DNA of 5,828 nt from Flavobacteriaceae bacterium (GCA_019090365.1 JAHRWC010000055.1:1-5828); one strand, 5' to 3'; shown: positions 1-5,771, numbered from the stretch's first letter. Notes: generated by a model from the letters alone, not told the origin. Numbers and translations are program-made.

Positions 1-329
1 AAGAATTGTTGAAAGGCATATGTAAAGCTTTCTTTATATAAATTTAAGTCTGATATATAATGCTTGCTTAAAACACTACCTGTGGTACCGCTACTTGAAA
101 AAATAGTTTCAGAGTTTTTATCATCTGAAATTATATGAGATTTAAAGAATTGAATAGGTAAAAAAGGAATGTCCTGAATAGAGTTGACAGAAGTATTGTT
201 ACAATTCAATAAGTTACAGAATTCTTGATAAATAGGAATATTCCTGTATTGATATTGAAAAACATCAAGAGCTAATGTTTCAAAATCTTTAAGAGATTTT
301 ATATTAAATATTTCACGTTTAATTCCCAC
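1..329 (-). CDS. LuxE/PaaK-like acyl-protein synthetase / acyltransferase, N-terminal part (cut by window edge)
   Basis: An open frame on the minus strand continues past the left edge; 109 codons are visible. It shows FSSSGTTG (residues 77-84) followed by SxHYISDLxLY (88-98). This is the adenylate-binding SSGTTG loop and following segment of the LuxE/acyl-protein synthetase branch of adenylate-forming enzymes. The family activates a carboxylic acid, usually fatty, as acyl-AMP and passes it to a carrier or thiol; the substrate here is unknown. The opening (IKREIFNI, then LALDVFQYQYRNIPIYQEFC at 19-38) resembles the start of flavobacterial LuxE/PaaK-family proteins, so the N-terminus looks complete. 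There is no in-frame ATG at this end; I chose GTG at 329-327, because the frame is closed by a stop at 365-363 and only terminator sequence lies between. No luxC, luxD or luxAB is visible, so bioluminescence is not implied. Family call is fairly sure; function is inferred. Confidence 0.8.
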   Translation of the reverse strand, partial: MGIKREIFNIKSLKDFETLALDVFQYQYRNIPIYQEFCNLLNCNNTSVNSIQDIPFLPIQFFKSHIISDDKNSETIFSSSGTTGSVLSKHYISDLNLYKESFTYAFQQF

Positions 330-352
330 AGGATAAAAATAAATAAAATAAA

Positions 353-379
353 AAAGCTTCTGTTAAAAACAGAAGCTTT
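353..379 (-). terminator. Rho-independent terminator of the T9SS cargo gene
   Basis: There is a perfect 12-bp inverted repeat (arms 353-364 and 368-379, core AAGCTTCTGTT / AACAGAAGCTT) with a 3-base AAA loop. Read on the minus strand, the hairpin is followed by a T-rich run (TTTTATTTTATTT) starting at 352. It lies 25 bp past the stop codon of the minus-strand secreted-protein gene. On the plus strand the hairpin is followed by mixed sequence, so it should work only in the minus direction. It insulates the LuxE-like gene, which begins 24 bp further on. Confidence 0.9.
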
Positions 380-403
380 AATAAAATGTTATTTGAAAAA
401 TAA

Positions 404-1387
404 TTACTTAACTACTAACTTTTTTGTAGCTGAGATATTATCTTGAGTTACTTTTACGATGTAAATACCACTAGATAAACCAGCAATGTTTAATCTTTCA
501 TTTGCAATCGTAGTATTAATTACTTGTTTTCCTAATACATTATAAACTGCAACTTCTTTATCTCCGTTTAATTGAGACGTAATGTTAACAAAACCTTGTG
601 TTGCAGGGTTAGGGTAAATTGAAAATTTAGAGTTATTTAAATCATTAGCTCCTAAAGAACCATCAAAAACAATATTATCAATAAAGAACACTTCACCACC
701 AGAATTTACTCTAGCTTCAACTACTAATTGAACAGTAGTACCAGTTAGTAAATCTGCAGTACCTTCTTGCCATTCTAGAATGTACAATCCACTACCATCA
801 GTTGGTACTAAATCATCAAGATCTGAACCAGTTGAGTTAAATAAATCAATTTCAGTATTGTTTGTTAAATCCTTAACATAGATACGTAAACGATCTGAAC
901 CAGATTCATTAACAGTACCATCACCTTCATAGTTACCATTAGTTCCATCACCATTGATAGAAAGGATGAAATCCATAGATATAGAAGGAGAAGAAACACC
1001 AGTTAAGTCAACCTCACCAAATTCTAAAATCATAGTCCCATCAGTATCACTAATTTGGTATCCTTGATCTCCATCAGTAAATCCAAGATCTCCAGAAGGA
1101 GTAAAAGTTGTAACACCAACAAAATCTCCATCTACTAAACCAGAACCTGGAGTATCATATGGTACGTAACGTGCATCAACACTTAATTCAGTTCCTCCAC
1201 TTTGGTCAACAGGAGTCTCTAAAGGGTTATTTACAAGGTCATGAGCAACGTTTGCATCACCTAAATCAAAGTATTTTCCATCATTTACATCTTCAATAAT
1301 AAGTTCTTCTTCAAAACTTGTAGATGCAACTTGTGCAAAAGAGGTAACTCCAGCAAAAAGAGCTACTAAAAGAGTAATTTTTTTCAT
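404..1387 (-). CDS. Secreted protein with type IX secretion (type A) C-terminal sorting domain, function unknown
   Basis: A 327-residue exported protein. Residues 1-18 are a Sec signal peptide (MKK, hydrophobic ITLLVALFAGVTSF, likely cut after A18 before Q19). Residues about 254-327 form a T9SS type A sorting domain: FSIYPNPATQGFVNI, then VYNVLGKQV, LNIAGLSSGIYIVKV and a basic KKLVVK end. The protein should cross the outer membrane by the Por/Gld machinery and be released or surface-attached after the sorting domain is removed. The middle (20-250) is rich in Asp, Gly, Ser and Thr; it has no recognisable catalytic motif and ends in FFIDNIVFDG, a pattern common in jelly-roll or lectin-like beta-sandwich domains. 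I set the start at the Met of the signal peptide; the frame stays open 23 codons further (to 1456) but that extension would bury the signal peptide and cross the promoter. The gene is monocistronic, with its own promoter and terminator. A binding or matrix role is a guess. Confidence 0.9.
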   Translation of the reverse strand: MKKITLLVALFAGVTSFAQVASTSFEEELIIEDVNDGKYFDLGDANVAHDLVNNPLETPVDQSGGTELSVDARYVPYDTPGSGLVDGDFVGVTTFTPSGDLGFTDGDQGYQISDTDGTMILEFGEVDLTGVSSPSISMDFILSINGDGTNGNYEGDGTVNESGSDRLRIYVKDLTNNTEIDLFNSTGSDLDDLVPTDGSGLYILEWQEGTADLLTGTTVQLVVEARVNSGGEVFFIDNIVFDGSLGANDLNNSKFSIYPNPATQGFVNITSQLNGDKEVAVYNVLGKQVINTTIANERLNIAGLSSGIYIVKVTQDNISATKKLVVK

Positions 1388-1413
1388 AAAATAAAATATT
1401 AATTTGTGTAGTG

Positions 1414-1421
1414 CAAATATA
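1414..1421 (-). promoter_or_regulatory. Bacteroidota -7 promoter element for the T9SS cargo gene
   Basis: On the minus strand this reads TATATTTG, an exact match to the Bacteroidota -7 consensus TAnnTTTG. It lies 26 bp upstream of the chosen ATG, giving a short AT-rich leader. No clear TTG (-33) is found at the usual 17-23 bp spacing, so the promoter may be weak or need an activator. Its position supports the downstream start at 1387 over the longer frame. Confidence 0.5.
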
Positions 1422-1492
1422 CATAATTCAATAATTTCGAGATTATTAAAACACATTTAATATGTTATCAAATTATTAACAATACCCATATA

Positions 1493-1545
1493 AAGTGCTA
1501 GATTGTGATTTAACCTTATCTTTATCAAAAATTTTCATAGCACTT
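1493..1545. repeat. 8-bp inverted repeat in the divergent intergenic region
   Basis: AAGTGCTA (1493-1500) and TAGCACTT (1538-1545) are exact inverted copies separated by 37 bp. The right arm overlaps the TTG of the candidate promoter of the response regulator. The spacing is too wide for a terminator, and there is no T run. It could be a pair of operator half-sites or chance in AT-rich DNA. Confidence 0.3.
1509..1527 (+). promoter_or_regulatory. Candidate tandem binding site for a PhoB/SphR-type regulator
   Basis: TTTAACCT (1509-1516) and CTTTATCA (1520-1527) lie exactly 11 bp apart with a 3-bp spacer. The first matches, and the second matches at 7 of 8 positions, the direct-repeat unit known for the cyanobacterial SphR Pho box (PyTTAAPyPyW). 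OmpR/PhoB-family dimers bind tandem repeats with about this period. The site lies about 16 bp upstream of the candidate -33 element of the response-regulator operon, so autoregulation is possible. Two short AT-rich units can arise by chance, and this consensus is not established for Bacteroidota. Confidence 0.2.
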
Positions 1546-1571
1546 GTAAATGCCTGATTATAGCTATTTTG
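1544..1571 (+). promoter_or_regulatory. Candidate promoter of the two-component operon
   Basis: TTG (1544-1546) is followed after 18 bp by TATTTTG (1565-1571), which is the -7 consensus TAnnTTTG with one base missing. It ends 23 bp before the ATG of the response regulator, a normal leader length for this phylum. The imperfect -7 element makes this a moderate call. Confidence 0.4.
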
Positions 1572-1594
1572 CTGAAATTGATTAAAAAAAATTA

Positions 1595-2278
1595 ATGAAA
1601 AAAGTTGATACAGTTATTCTTCTTGTAGATGACGAACCAGATATTTTAGAAATTGTTGGATATAACCTTTCCAATGCTGGATATACAATAGTCACTGCTG
1701 AAAATGGAGTAGAAGCTATAGCTCAGGCAAAAAAATATAAGCCTCACCTTATAGTATTAGATGTTATGATGCCAGTAATGGATGGTGTAGAAGCTTGTGA
1801 AAAACTTAGAAAGATTCCAGAACTTTCGGAAACTGTAATTACATTTTTAACTGCCCGAGGCGAAGATTATGCGCAAGTAGCTGGATTTGATGCGGGAGCA
1901 GATGATTATATTACCAAACCTATTAAACCAAAAGTGTTATTAAGTAAAGTTAAAGCATTACTAAGGCGCTTTAAATTTCCTCAAGAAAACGGAAATCAGA
2001 TAGTAATAGGTGATTTGATAATTAACAGAGAAGAATATTTAGTAGTAAAAGGCGGGCAAGAATTAATTTTACCAAGAAAAGAATTTGAACTCCTGTCTCT
2101 TTTAGCTTCGAAGCCAGGAAAAGTTTTTAAACGTCAAGATATATTAAACTTTGTTTGGGGTAATGATGTAGTTGTTGGAGATAGAACAATAGATGTTCAT
2201 ATTAGAAAATTAAGAGAGAAAATTGGAGATGATAGTTTTAAAACTGTAAAAGGTGTTGGCTATAAATTTGTAATGTAA
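1595..2278 (+). CDS. OmpR/PhoB-family response regulator
   Basis: This 227-residue, full-length DNA-binding response regulator is the output half of a two-component system. The receiver domain (about 6-125) has the acidic pair D12/D13, phospho-acceptor D56 in HLIVLDVMMP, the switch threonine T86 in FLTAR, Y105, and K108 in ITKP. A short linker leads to a winged-helix DNA-binding domain (about 135-226). That domain has the ILPRKEFELLSLLASKPG segment, recognition helix in DRTIDVHIRKLREKIG and the wing KTVKGVGYKF. All residues needed for phosphorylation are present. The ATG at 1595 places the receiver correctly and follows an A-rich stretch, usual in Bacteroidota. The histidine kinase begins 8 bp after the stop, so the two are co-transcribed. 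The closest well-known relatives are PhoB/SphR-type phosphate regulators, but the signal cannot be read from this sequence, so no gene symbol is given. Confidence 0.95.
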   Translation: MKKVDTVILLVDDEPDILEIVGYNLSNAGYTIVTAENGVEAIAQAKKYKPHLIVLDVMMPVMDGVEACEKLRKIPELSETVITFLTARGEDYAQVAGFDAGADDYITKPIKPKVLLSKVKALLRRFKFPQENGNQIVIGDLIINREEYLVVKGGQELILPRKEFELLSLLASKPGKVFKRQDILNFVWGNDVVVGDRTIDVHIRKLREKIGDDSFKTVKGVGYKFVM

Positions 2279-2286
2279 GAGTTGTT

Positions 2287-3333
2287 TTGACTAAAATTTT
2301 TAAAAAAACATATAAGTTTGCAGCATATACTTCTGGGTATATTACCCTATTTCTCGCTGCTTTTTTTACACTGTTTTTAGTATTTATAAATGATTTCAAT
2401 ATTTGGATTCTACTTTTATTTACAGTACTTATTTATGTTTTTTCATTTTTTGTGATTCAATATAGAGTCGAAAAATTTATTTACAAAAGGGTTAAAAAAA
2501 TATATGACGATGTAAGTATTTTAGATGCTTCTAGCTTAAGTGAACAACCTATTACCACAAATATGGAAACTTTGACGAAGCAGGTTGAACGTTTTGCACA
2601 ACACAAAAAGTTAGAAATTGAAGCATTAAAAATTAGAGAGAACTATCGAAAAGAATTTATCGGAAATATTTCACACGAATTAAAAACACCCTTATTTACA
2701 GTTCAAGGTTACATCTTAACATTATTAGATGGAGGCGCTTTAAAAGATAAAAAAGTGCGCGAAAAATACCTTGAAAGAGCAAACAAAGGTGTTGAGCGTC
2801 TTATCTACATTGTTAAAGATTTAGATATGATAACCAAACTTGAAGTAGGTGATCTTAATCTAAACAAAGAAGATTTTGATATAATAGAGTTGATAAATAA
2901 TGTGTTTGAACTATTTGAAATGAAGGCTTCAAAAAAAATTATTTCATTAACTTTCGATAAAGATTATAAATTTCCAGTTTTAGTTCATGCTGATAAAGAA
3001 AGAGTTCAACAAGTAGTTTCTAATCTAATTGTAAATTCAATTAAATATGGACAACAAGATGGTACTACTGAAGTTAGAGTAGAAATGCTAGCTAATAATA
3101 AAGTGCTAATTAGAATTACAGATAACGGAGTTGGAATAGAAAAAAAATATATTCCACGTCTTTTTGAACGTTTCTTCAGAGTGGATAAAAGTGGTTCTCG
3201 TCAAGAAGGAGGAAGTGGTTTAGGTCTTTCAATTGTAAAACATATAGTTGAAGCGCATTCTGAAAGAATATATGTAGAAAGCCAATATGGTATTGGTTCC
3301 GAATTTTCATTTACCCTTGAACAGGCTAAATAA
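2287..3333 (+). CDS. Membrane sensor histidine kinase (PhoR-like), partner of the upstream response regulator
   Basis: A 348-residue histidine kinase. Two membrane helices (about 12-34 and 39-58) are joined by only a few residues, so there is essentially no extracytoplasmic sensor domain. A linker without a clear HAMP signature (about 60-118) follows. The dimerisation domain has the phospho-acceptor H130 in SHELKTP. The ATPase domain has the N box (N246, N250), G1 box DNGVGI (279-284), F box LFERFFRVD (292-300) and G2 box GGSGLGLSIV (308-317), all intact. It should autophosphorylate and pass phosphate to D56 of the upstream regulator. The start is TTG at 2287: the first in-frame ATG is at codon 93, which would lose both membrane helices, and an upstream in-frame stop closes the frame. 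The layout recalls PhoR-type kinases that sense through partner proteins or the membrane. Its last 27 bp overlap the end of the convergent glycosyltransferase gene. Confidence 0.93.
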   Translation: MTKIFKKTYKFAAYTSGYITLFLAAFFTLFLVFINDFNIWILLLFTVLIYVFSFFVIQYRVEKFIYKRVKKIYDDVSILDASSLSEQPITTNMETLTKQVERFAQHKKLEIEALKIRENYRKEFIGNISHELKTPLFTVQGYILTLLDGGALKDKKVREKYLERANKGVERLIYIVKDLDMITKLEVGDLNLNKEDFDIIELINNVFELFEMKASKKIISLTFDKDYKFPVLVHADKERVQQVVSNLIVNSIKYGQQDGTTEVRVEMLANNKVLIRITDNGVGIEKKYIPRLFERFFRVDKSGSRQEGGSGLGLSIVKHIVEAHSERIYVESQYGIGSEFSFTLEQAK

Positions 3334-4368
3334 TTCCTTAAAATCAATTTGATTTTCAACCTTTTTTAATCCTTTATAATCCTTTATATCTTTTAATTTA
3401 TCTAAATTAAAATTATCTTGCCTACAAGAGGCGACTAGTTCGAGCTTCTTCAACCTTTTAGCTAAATACTCTTGTTCAAATTGCCCTGGTGTTGGTATAA
3501 GAAAAGCCTTTTTCTCTAAAACAGTTAAATCCATAATTGTGGTATAACCAGACCTTGAAACAACCAAATCACTTTCGTTTATAGCCTTTTCTAATTCGGT
3601 TGTTGCCATAAAATTTACAATAGTTATGTTTTTTAAAGTATGTTTAATTTGATTATTTTCAACGACACCTCTAACCATTAATACTTTATACTTTGATTCT
3701 TTGAAAATTTCTAAAAGTTGAACTTCCAATAAAGTTCGCTGAGGTTCAGGCCCAGATAAAAGTATAATTATATCATAAACCATTGGCAGATTTAATTTCT
3801 TCATTCTACTTAATACACCAATGTATTTTACCTTAAAATGAGTGCTTTTAACATGACCAATTTTACCGCTTAAATTTATTTTACTTTCAATATCTGGCAC
3901 CCAACATTCATCAAATTTTTTAATAATGTTGTGATGTATTTTTGAACTAATAAAAGTAGTTGAACCCGATAATACTTTTATTTGATGTGTAATAAAAACA
4001 CTAGGTATATTTTCATGATGTACACCAAATCGATTGTCACTTATAATTCCATCAAGACTATTATTATTGACTAGTTCTTCTATAATTTTTTTTTCTTCTG
4101 AAATAGCCTTCCGAATAGCAGGAAGCTTAAGTAATAAATTTAATTTAAAATTCTTTCCTTTTTTGGGGTACTCAATTTGATATGAAGGTAATTCTATAGT
4201 TTTTAATAAGGGAAATTCTTTCTGAAGCAATAATAAAGCGCCTCCATCTGAAGCAATAATTACATTAAAATTAAAATTAATTAACGCATTAATTATTGGG
4301 ATACACCGTGTAGCGTGTCCTAAACCCCAATGTAAAGGTGCTATTAAGATGGTTTTTTTTGGCATCAT
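3307..4368 (-). CDS. MurG/GT28-like glycosyltransferase (GT-B fold)
   Basis: A 353-residue protein with two Rossmann-like halves. The N-terminal half begins ILIAPLHWGLGHATRCIPII (7-26), the glycine-rich acceptor-side loop of GT28/MurG-like enzymes, and contains ISDNRFG (109-115). The C-terminal half has LLSGPEPQRTLLE (203-215) and the sugar-nucleotide binding block SDLVVSRSGYTTIMD (266-280), then LIPTPGQFEQEYLAKRL (290-306). It probably transfers a sugar from a nucleotide donor to a lipid or surface-glycan acceptor on the inner face of the membrane; donor and acceptor are unknown. It is not MurG itself: the motifs differ and no cell-wall genes flank it. The gene opens with two Met codons (4368 and 4365); a strong promoter ends only 4 bp before the first, so the mRNA is probably leaderless and either Met may be used. 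No peptidoglycan or O-antigen neighbours are visible. Family is sure, function is not. Confidence 0.88.
   Translation of the reverse strand: MMPKKTILIAPLHWGLGHATRCIPIINALINFNFNVIIASDGGALLLLQKEFPLLKTIELPSYQIEYPKKGKNFKLNLLLKLPAIRKAISEEKKIIEELVNNNSLDGIISDNRFGVHHENIPSVFITHQIKVLSGSTTFISSKIHHNIIKKFDECWVPDIESKINLSGKIGHVKSTHFKVKYIGVLSRMKKLNLPMVYDIIILLSGPEPQRTLLEVQLLEIFKESKYKVLMVRGVVENNQIKHTLKNITIVNFMATTELEKAINESDLVVSRSGYTTIMDLTVLEKKAFLIPTPGQFEQEYLAKRLKKLELVASCRQDNFNLDKLKDIKDYKGLKKVENQIDFKELFSLFKGK
3340..3356. repeat. Short AT-rich palindrome just past the kinase stop codon
   Basis: AAAATCAA / T / TTGATTTT is a perfect 8-bp-arm palindrome starting 6 bp after the kinase stop, followed by CAACCTTTTTT on the plus strand. 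It could be a weak terminator for the two-component operon, but the stem is nearly all A-T and the sequence also codes for the glycosyltransferase C-terminus (VENQIDFKELF). No better terminator exists between these convergent genes. Confidence 0.25.
3369..3388. repeat. Two tandem copies of a 10-bp unit inside the glycosyltransferase gene
   Basis: AATCCTTTAT occurs twice in direct succession (3369-3378, 3379-3388). On the minus strand it codes for part of KDIKDYKGLKK near the C-terminus. The unit is not a multiple of three, so loss or gain of one copy would shift the frame about 25 residues before the end. Confidence 0.5.
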
Positions 4369-4372
4369 AAAA

Positions 4373-4400
4373 CAAAGATAATAAATGTGAAGCCGACCAA
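4373..4400 (-). promoter_or_regulatory. Promoter of the glycosyltransferase gene (close to start codon)
   Basis: Read on the minus strand, TTG (4400-4398), a 17-bp spacer, then TATCTTTG (4380-4373). This matches the Bacteroidota TTG / TAnnTTTG consensus exactly. Only 4 bp separate it from the first ATG (4368), so transcription should begin at or next to the start codon. It overlaps the oppositely directed trmB promoter. Confidence 0.65.
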
Positions 4401-4416
4401 TATTTCCTTAATTTTG
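4386..4416 (+). promoter_or_regulatory. Promoter of the trmB operon
   Basis: TAATTTTG (4409-4416) is an exact TAnnTTTG -7 element, placed 16 bp before the GTG start of trmB. A near-match -33 element, TGTG (4386-4389), stands 19 bp upstream. The element overlaps the glycosyltransferase promoter by 15 bp on the other strand. Confidence 0.55.
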
Positions 4417-4432
4417 CCAAAAAGTTAAATTA

Positions 4433-5113
4433 GTGGGAAGTAAAAATAAACTAAAGAGATTTAAAGAGAACGAAAATTTTTCGAATGTTGTTCAACCAAC
4501 AAGGGAAGAGGCGTTTAACAATACCTTAAACTTAAAGGGAAATTGGAAAAATTCTTTTTTTAAAAATGACAAACCAATAGTTTTAGAATTAGGATGTGGT
4601 AAAGGAGAGTATTCGGTTAATCTAGCTGAAATGTATCCTGAAAAAAATTTCTTAGGAATTGACATTAAAGGAGCTCGCTTTTGGAGAGGTGCAAAAACAG
4701 CACTTGAAGAAAATCTGACTAATGTTGGATTTTTAAGAACACAAATTGAACTAGTTGATTGCTTCTTTGAAGAAAACGAAGTTGACGAAATTTGGATTAC
4801 TTTTCCAGATCCTCAAATAAAATACAAACGTACAAAGCATCGACTTACAAATTTAGAATTCCTTGATAAGTACAAGAAGATTTTAAAGCCAGATGGAGTG
4901 GTTCACTTAAAAACAGATAGTGAGTTTATGCATGGATATACTTTAGGTGTTTTACAAGGATTAGACTTAAACATTGAGTATGCACACCACGATGTATATG
5001 GAAATGAATATACTCCTAAAGAAGTAACTCAAATTCAAACGTTTTACGAAAAACAATATTTAGAAAAGAATAAGAAAATAACTTATTTGAGGTTTAGCTT
5101 CACTTCTTTATAA
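4433..5113 (+). CDS. trmB: tRNA (guanine-N7-)-methyltransferase
   Basis: A 226-residue class I methyltransferase that uses S-adenosylmethionine to make m7G, usually at position 46 of the variable loop of tRNAs. The SAM-binding motif I is LELGCGKGEY (51-60), with GIDIKG (75-80) as the acidic strand-2 motif. The TrmB signature is TFPDPQIKYKRTKHRLT (123-139), where many TrmB proteins have PDPWPKKRH; the Q-I variant is, as far as I recall, usual in Bacteroidota. HLKTD (158-162) and the C-terminal TxxE (T203, E206) are the remaining family positions. Length is normal. I chose the GTG at 4433 (MGSKNKLKRF), which matches the usual N-terminus of flavobacterial TrmB; the next in-frame ATG comes at codon 67, inside the catalytic domain. 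It is the first gene of a likely operon with the LysE-type transporter 31 bp downstream. Confidence 0.95.
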   Translation: MGSKNKLKRFKENENFSNVVQPTREEAFNNTLNLKGNWKNSFFKNDKPIVLELGCGKGEYSVNLAEMYPEKNFLGIDIKGARFWRGAKTALEENLTNVGFLRTQIELVDCFFEENEVDEIWITFPDPQIKYKRTKHRLTNLEFLDKYKKILKPDGVVHLKTDSEFMHGYTLGVLQGLDLNIEYAHHDVYGNEYTPKEVTQIQTFYEKQYLEKNKKITYLRFSFTSL

Positions 5114-5144
5114 AAATAGTATCTTCACTCTGGAATTTTTTTAA

Positions 5145-5771
5145 ATGTCTTTATTATTTAATTTTATTATCGGGTTAATTGCTGCTATTGTAGGAGTAAT
5201 TCCTCCAGGATTTCTCAACCTTGCGGCTGCAAAAATTAGCATGTCAGAAGGTAGAAAAAAAGGATTACTTTTCTCATTAGGAGTTTCAGTAACTGTTTTT
5301 TTTCAAACCTATATTGCTTTACTTTTTGCACGTTATTTAGATAACCATCCTAATATTGTTGATATGCTACAAAAAGTAGCATTGGGTATCTTTTTATGCA
5401 TTACTATCTATTTCTTTTTTATTGCCAAGGATATACGAAAAGAAAATTCAAGACAGACACATAAATCTAAAACAAACAGATTCTTTTCTGGTATGTTTCT
5501 TTCGGTTTTAAACCTGTTACCACTTCCATATTGGGTGTATATAAGTATAACCTTCTCAACCTTTGGTTGGTTTAAATTTTCACAACCAGAACTTTTATTA
5601 ACTGTAATTGCATCTGCAATAGGGACTTTTACAGTGTTAGCATTATATGTATGGTTTTTTAGGCCGAAAGACAGTCCTAAACGATTAAAGTTAAATATGA
5701 ATTACATTATTGGAACTATAACCGCTGTGATTTCAATTATTACTTTTTTTAAAATATTAAAAAACATGTAA
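5145..5771 (+). CDS. LysE-family translocator (putative amino-acid or metabolite exporter)
   Basis: A 208-residue integral membrane protein with six predicted helices (about 3-25, 39-62, 73-94, 113-134, 149-171, 185-205), the layout and length of LysE/RhtB exporters. The first helix leads into GVIPPGFLNLAAAKISMSEG (17-36), the counterpart of the conserved PGPN loop, with PPG in place of PGP. A basic loop (about 95-112, KDIRKENSRQTHKSKTNR) lies between helices 3 and 4 and is probably cytoplasmic. The family exports lysine, arginine, threonine or other small compounds; the substrate cannot be told here. The ATG at 5145 is the only sensible start. No promoter or terminator is visible in the 31-bp gap after trmB, and the next gene overlaps its stop codon, so it is probably the middle gene of the operon. 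Confidence 0.85.
   Translation: MSLLFNFIIGLIAAIVGVIPPGFLNLAAAKISMSEGRKKGLLFSLGVSVTVFFQTYIALLFARYLDNHPNIVDMLQKVALGIFLCITIYFFFIAKDIRKENSRQTHKSKTNRFFSGMFLSVLNLLPLPYWVYISITFSTFGWFKFSQPELLLTVIASAIGTFTVLALYVWFFRPKDSPKRLKLNMNYIIGTITAVISIITFFKILKNM

Noticed and set aside
1..329. A bioluminescence (lux) locus
   Set aside because: Only a LuxE-like ligase domain is visible; no luxA, B, C or D, and such ligases are found in many non-luminous flavobacteria.
353..379. The hairpin as a bidirectional terminator or regulatory RNA
   Set aside because: Only the minus-strand side has a T-rich tail, and no gene on the plus strand ends there.
1388..1456. 23-codon N-terminal extension of the T9SS cargo gene (frame open to an ATG at 1456)
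   Set aside because: It would place the signal peptide internally and run through the TATATTTG promoter element; the Met at 1387 begins a textbook signal peptide.
1388..1594. A small RNA or small gene in the divergent intergenic region
   Set aside because: No convincing small open frame with a start signal and no stable GC-containing hairpin with a T run; the region is accounted for by two promoters and candidate operators.
3307..4368. MurG of peptidoglycan synthesis
   Set aside because: The motifs are of the wider GT28-like group, and none of the usual mur/fts neighbours are present.
3307..4368. A defence, toxin-antitoxin or mobile system around the convergent genes
   Set aside because: All genes are recognisable housekeeping, signalling or secretion types; no transposase, integrase, terminal repeats, tRNA attachment site or clear composition break was seen.
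5114..5144. A separate promoter for the LysE-type gene
   Set aside because: The 31-bp gap has no TAnnTTTG element; the close spacing favours read-through from trmB.
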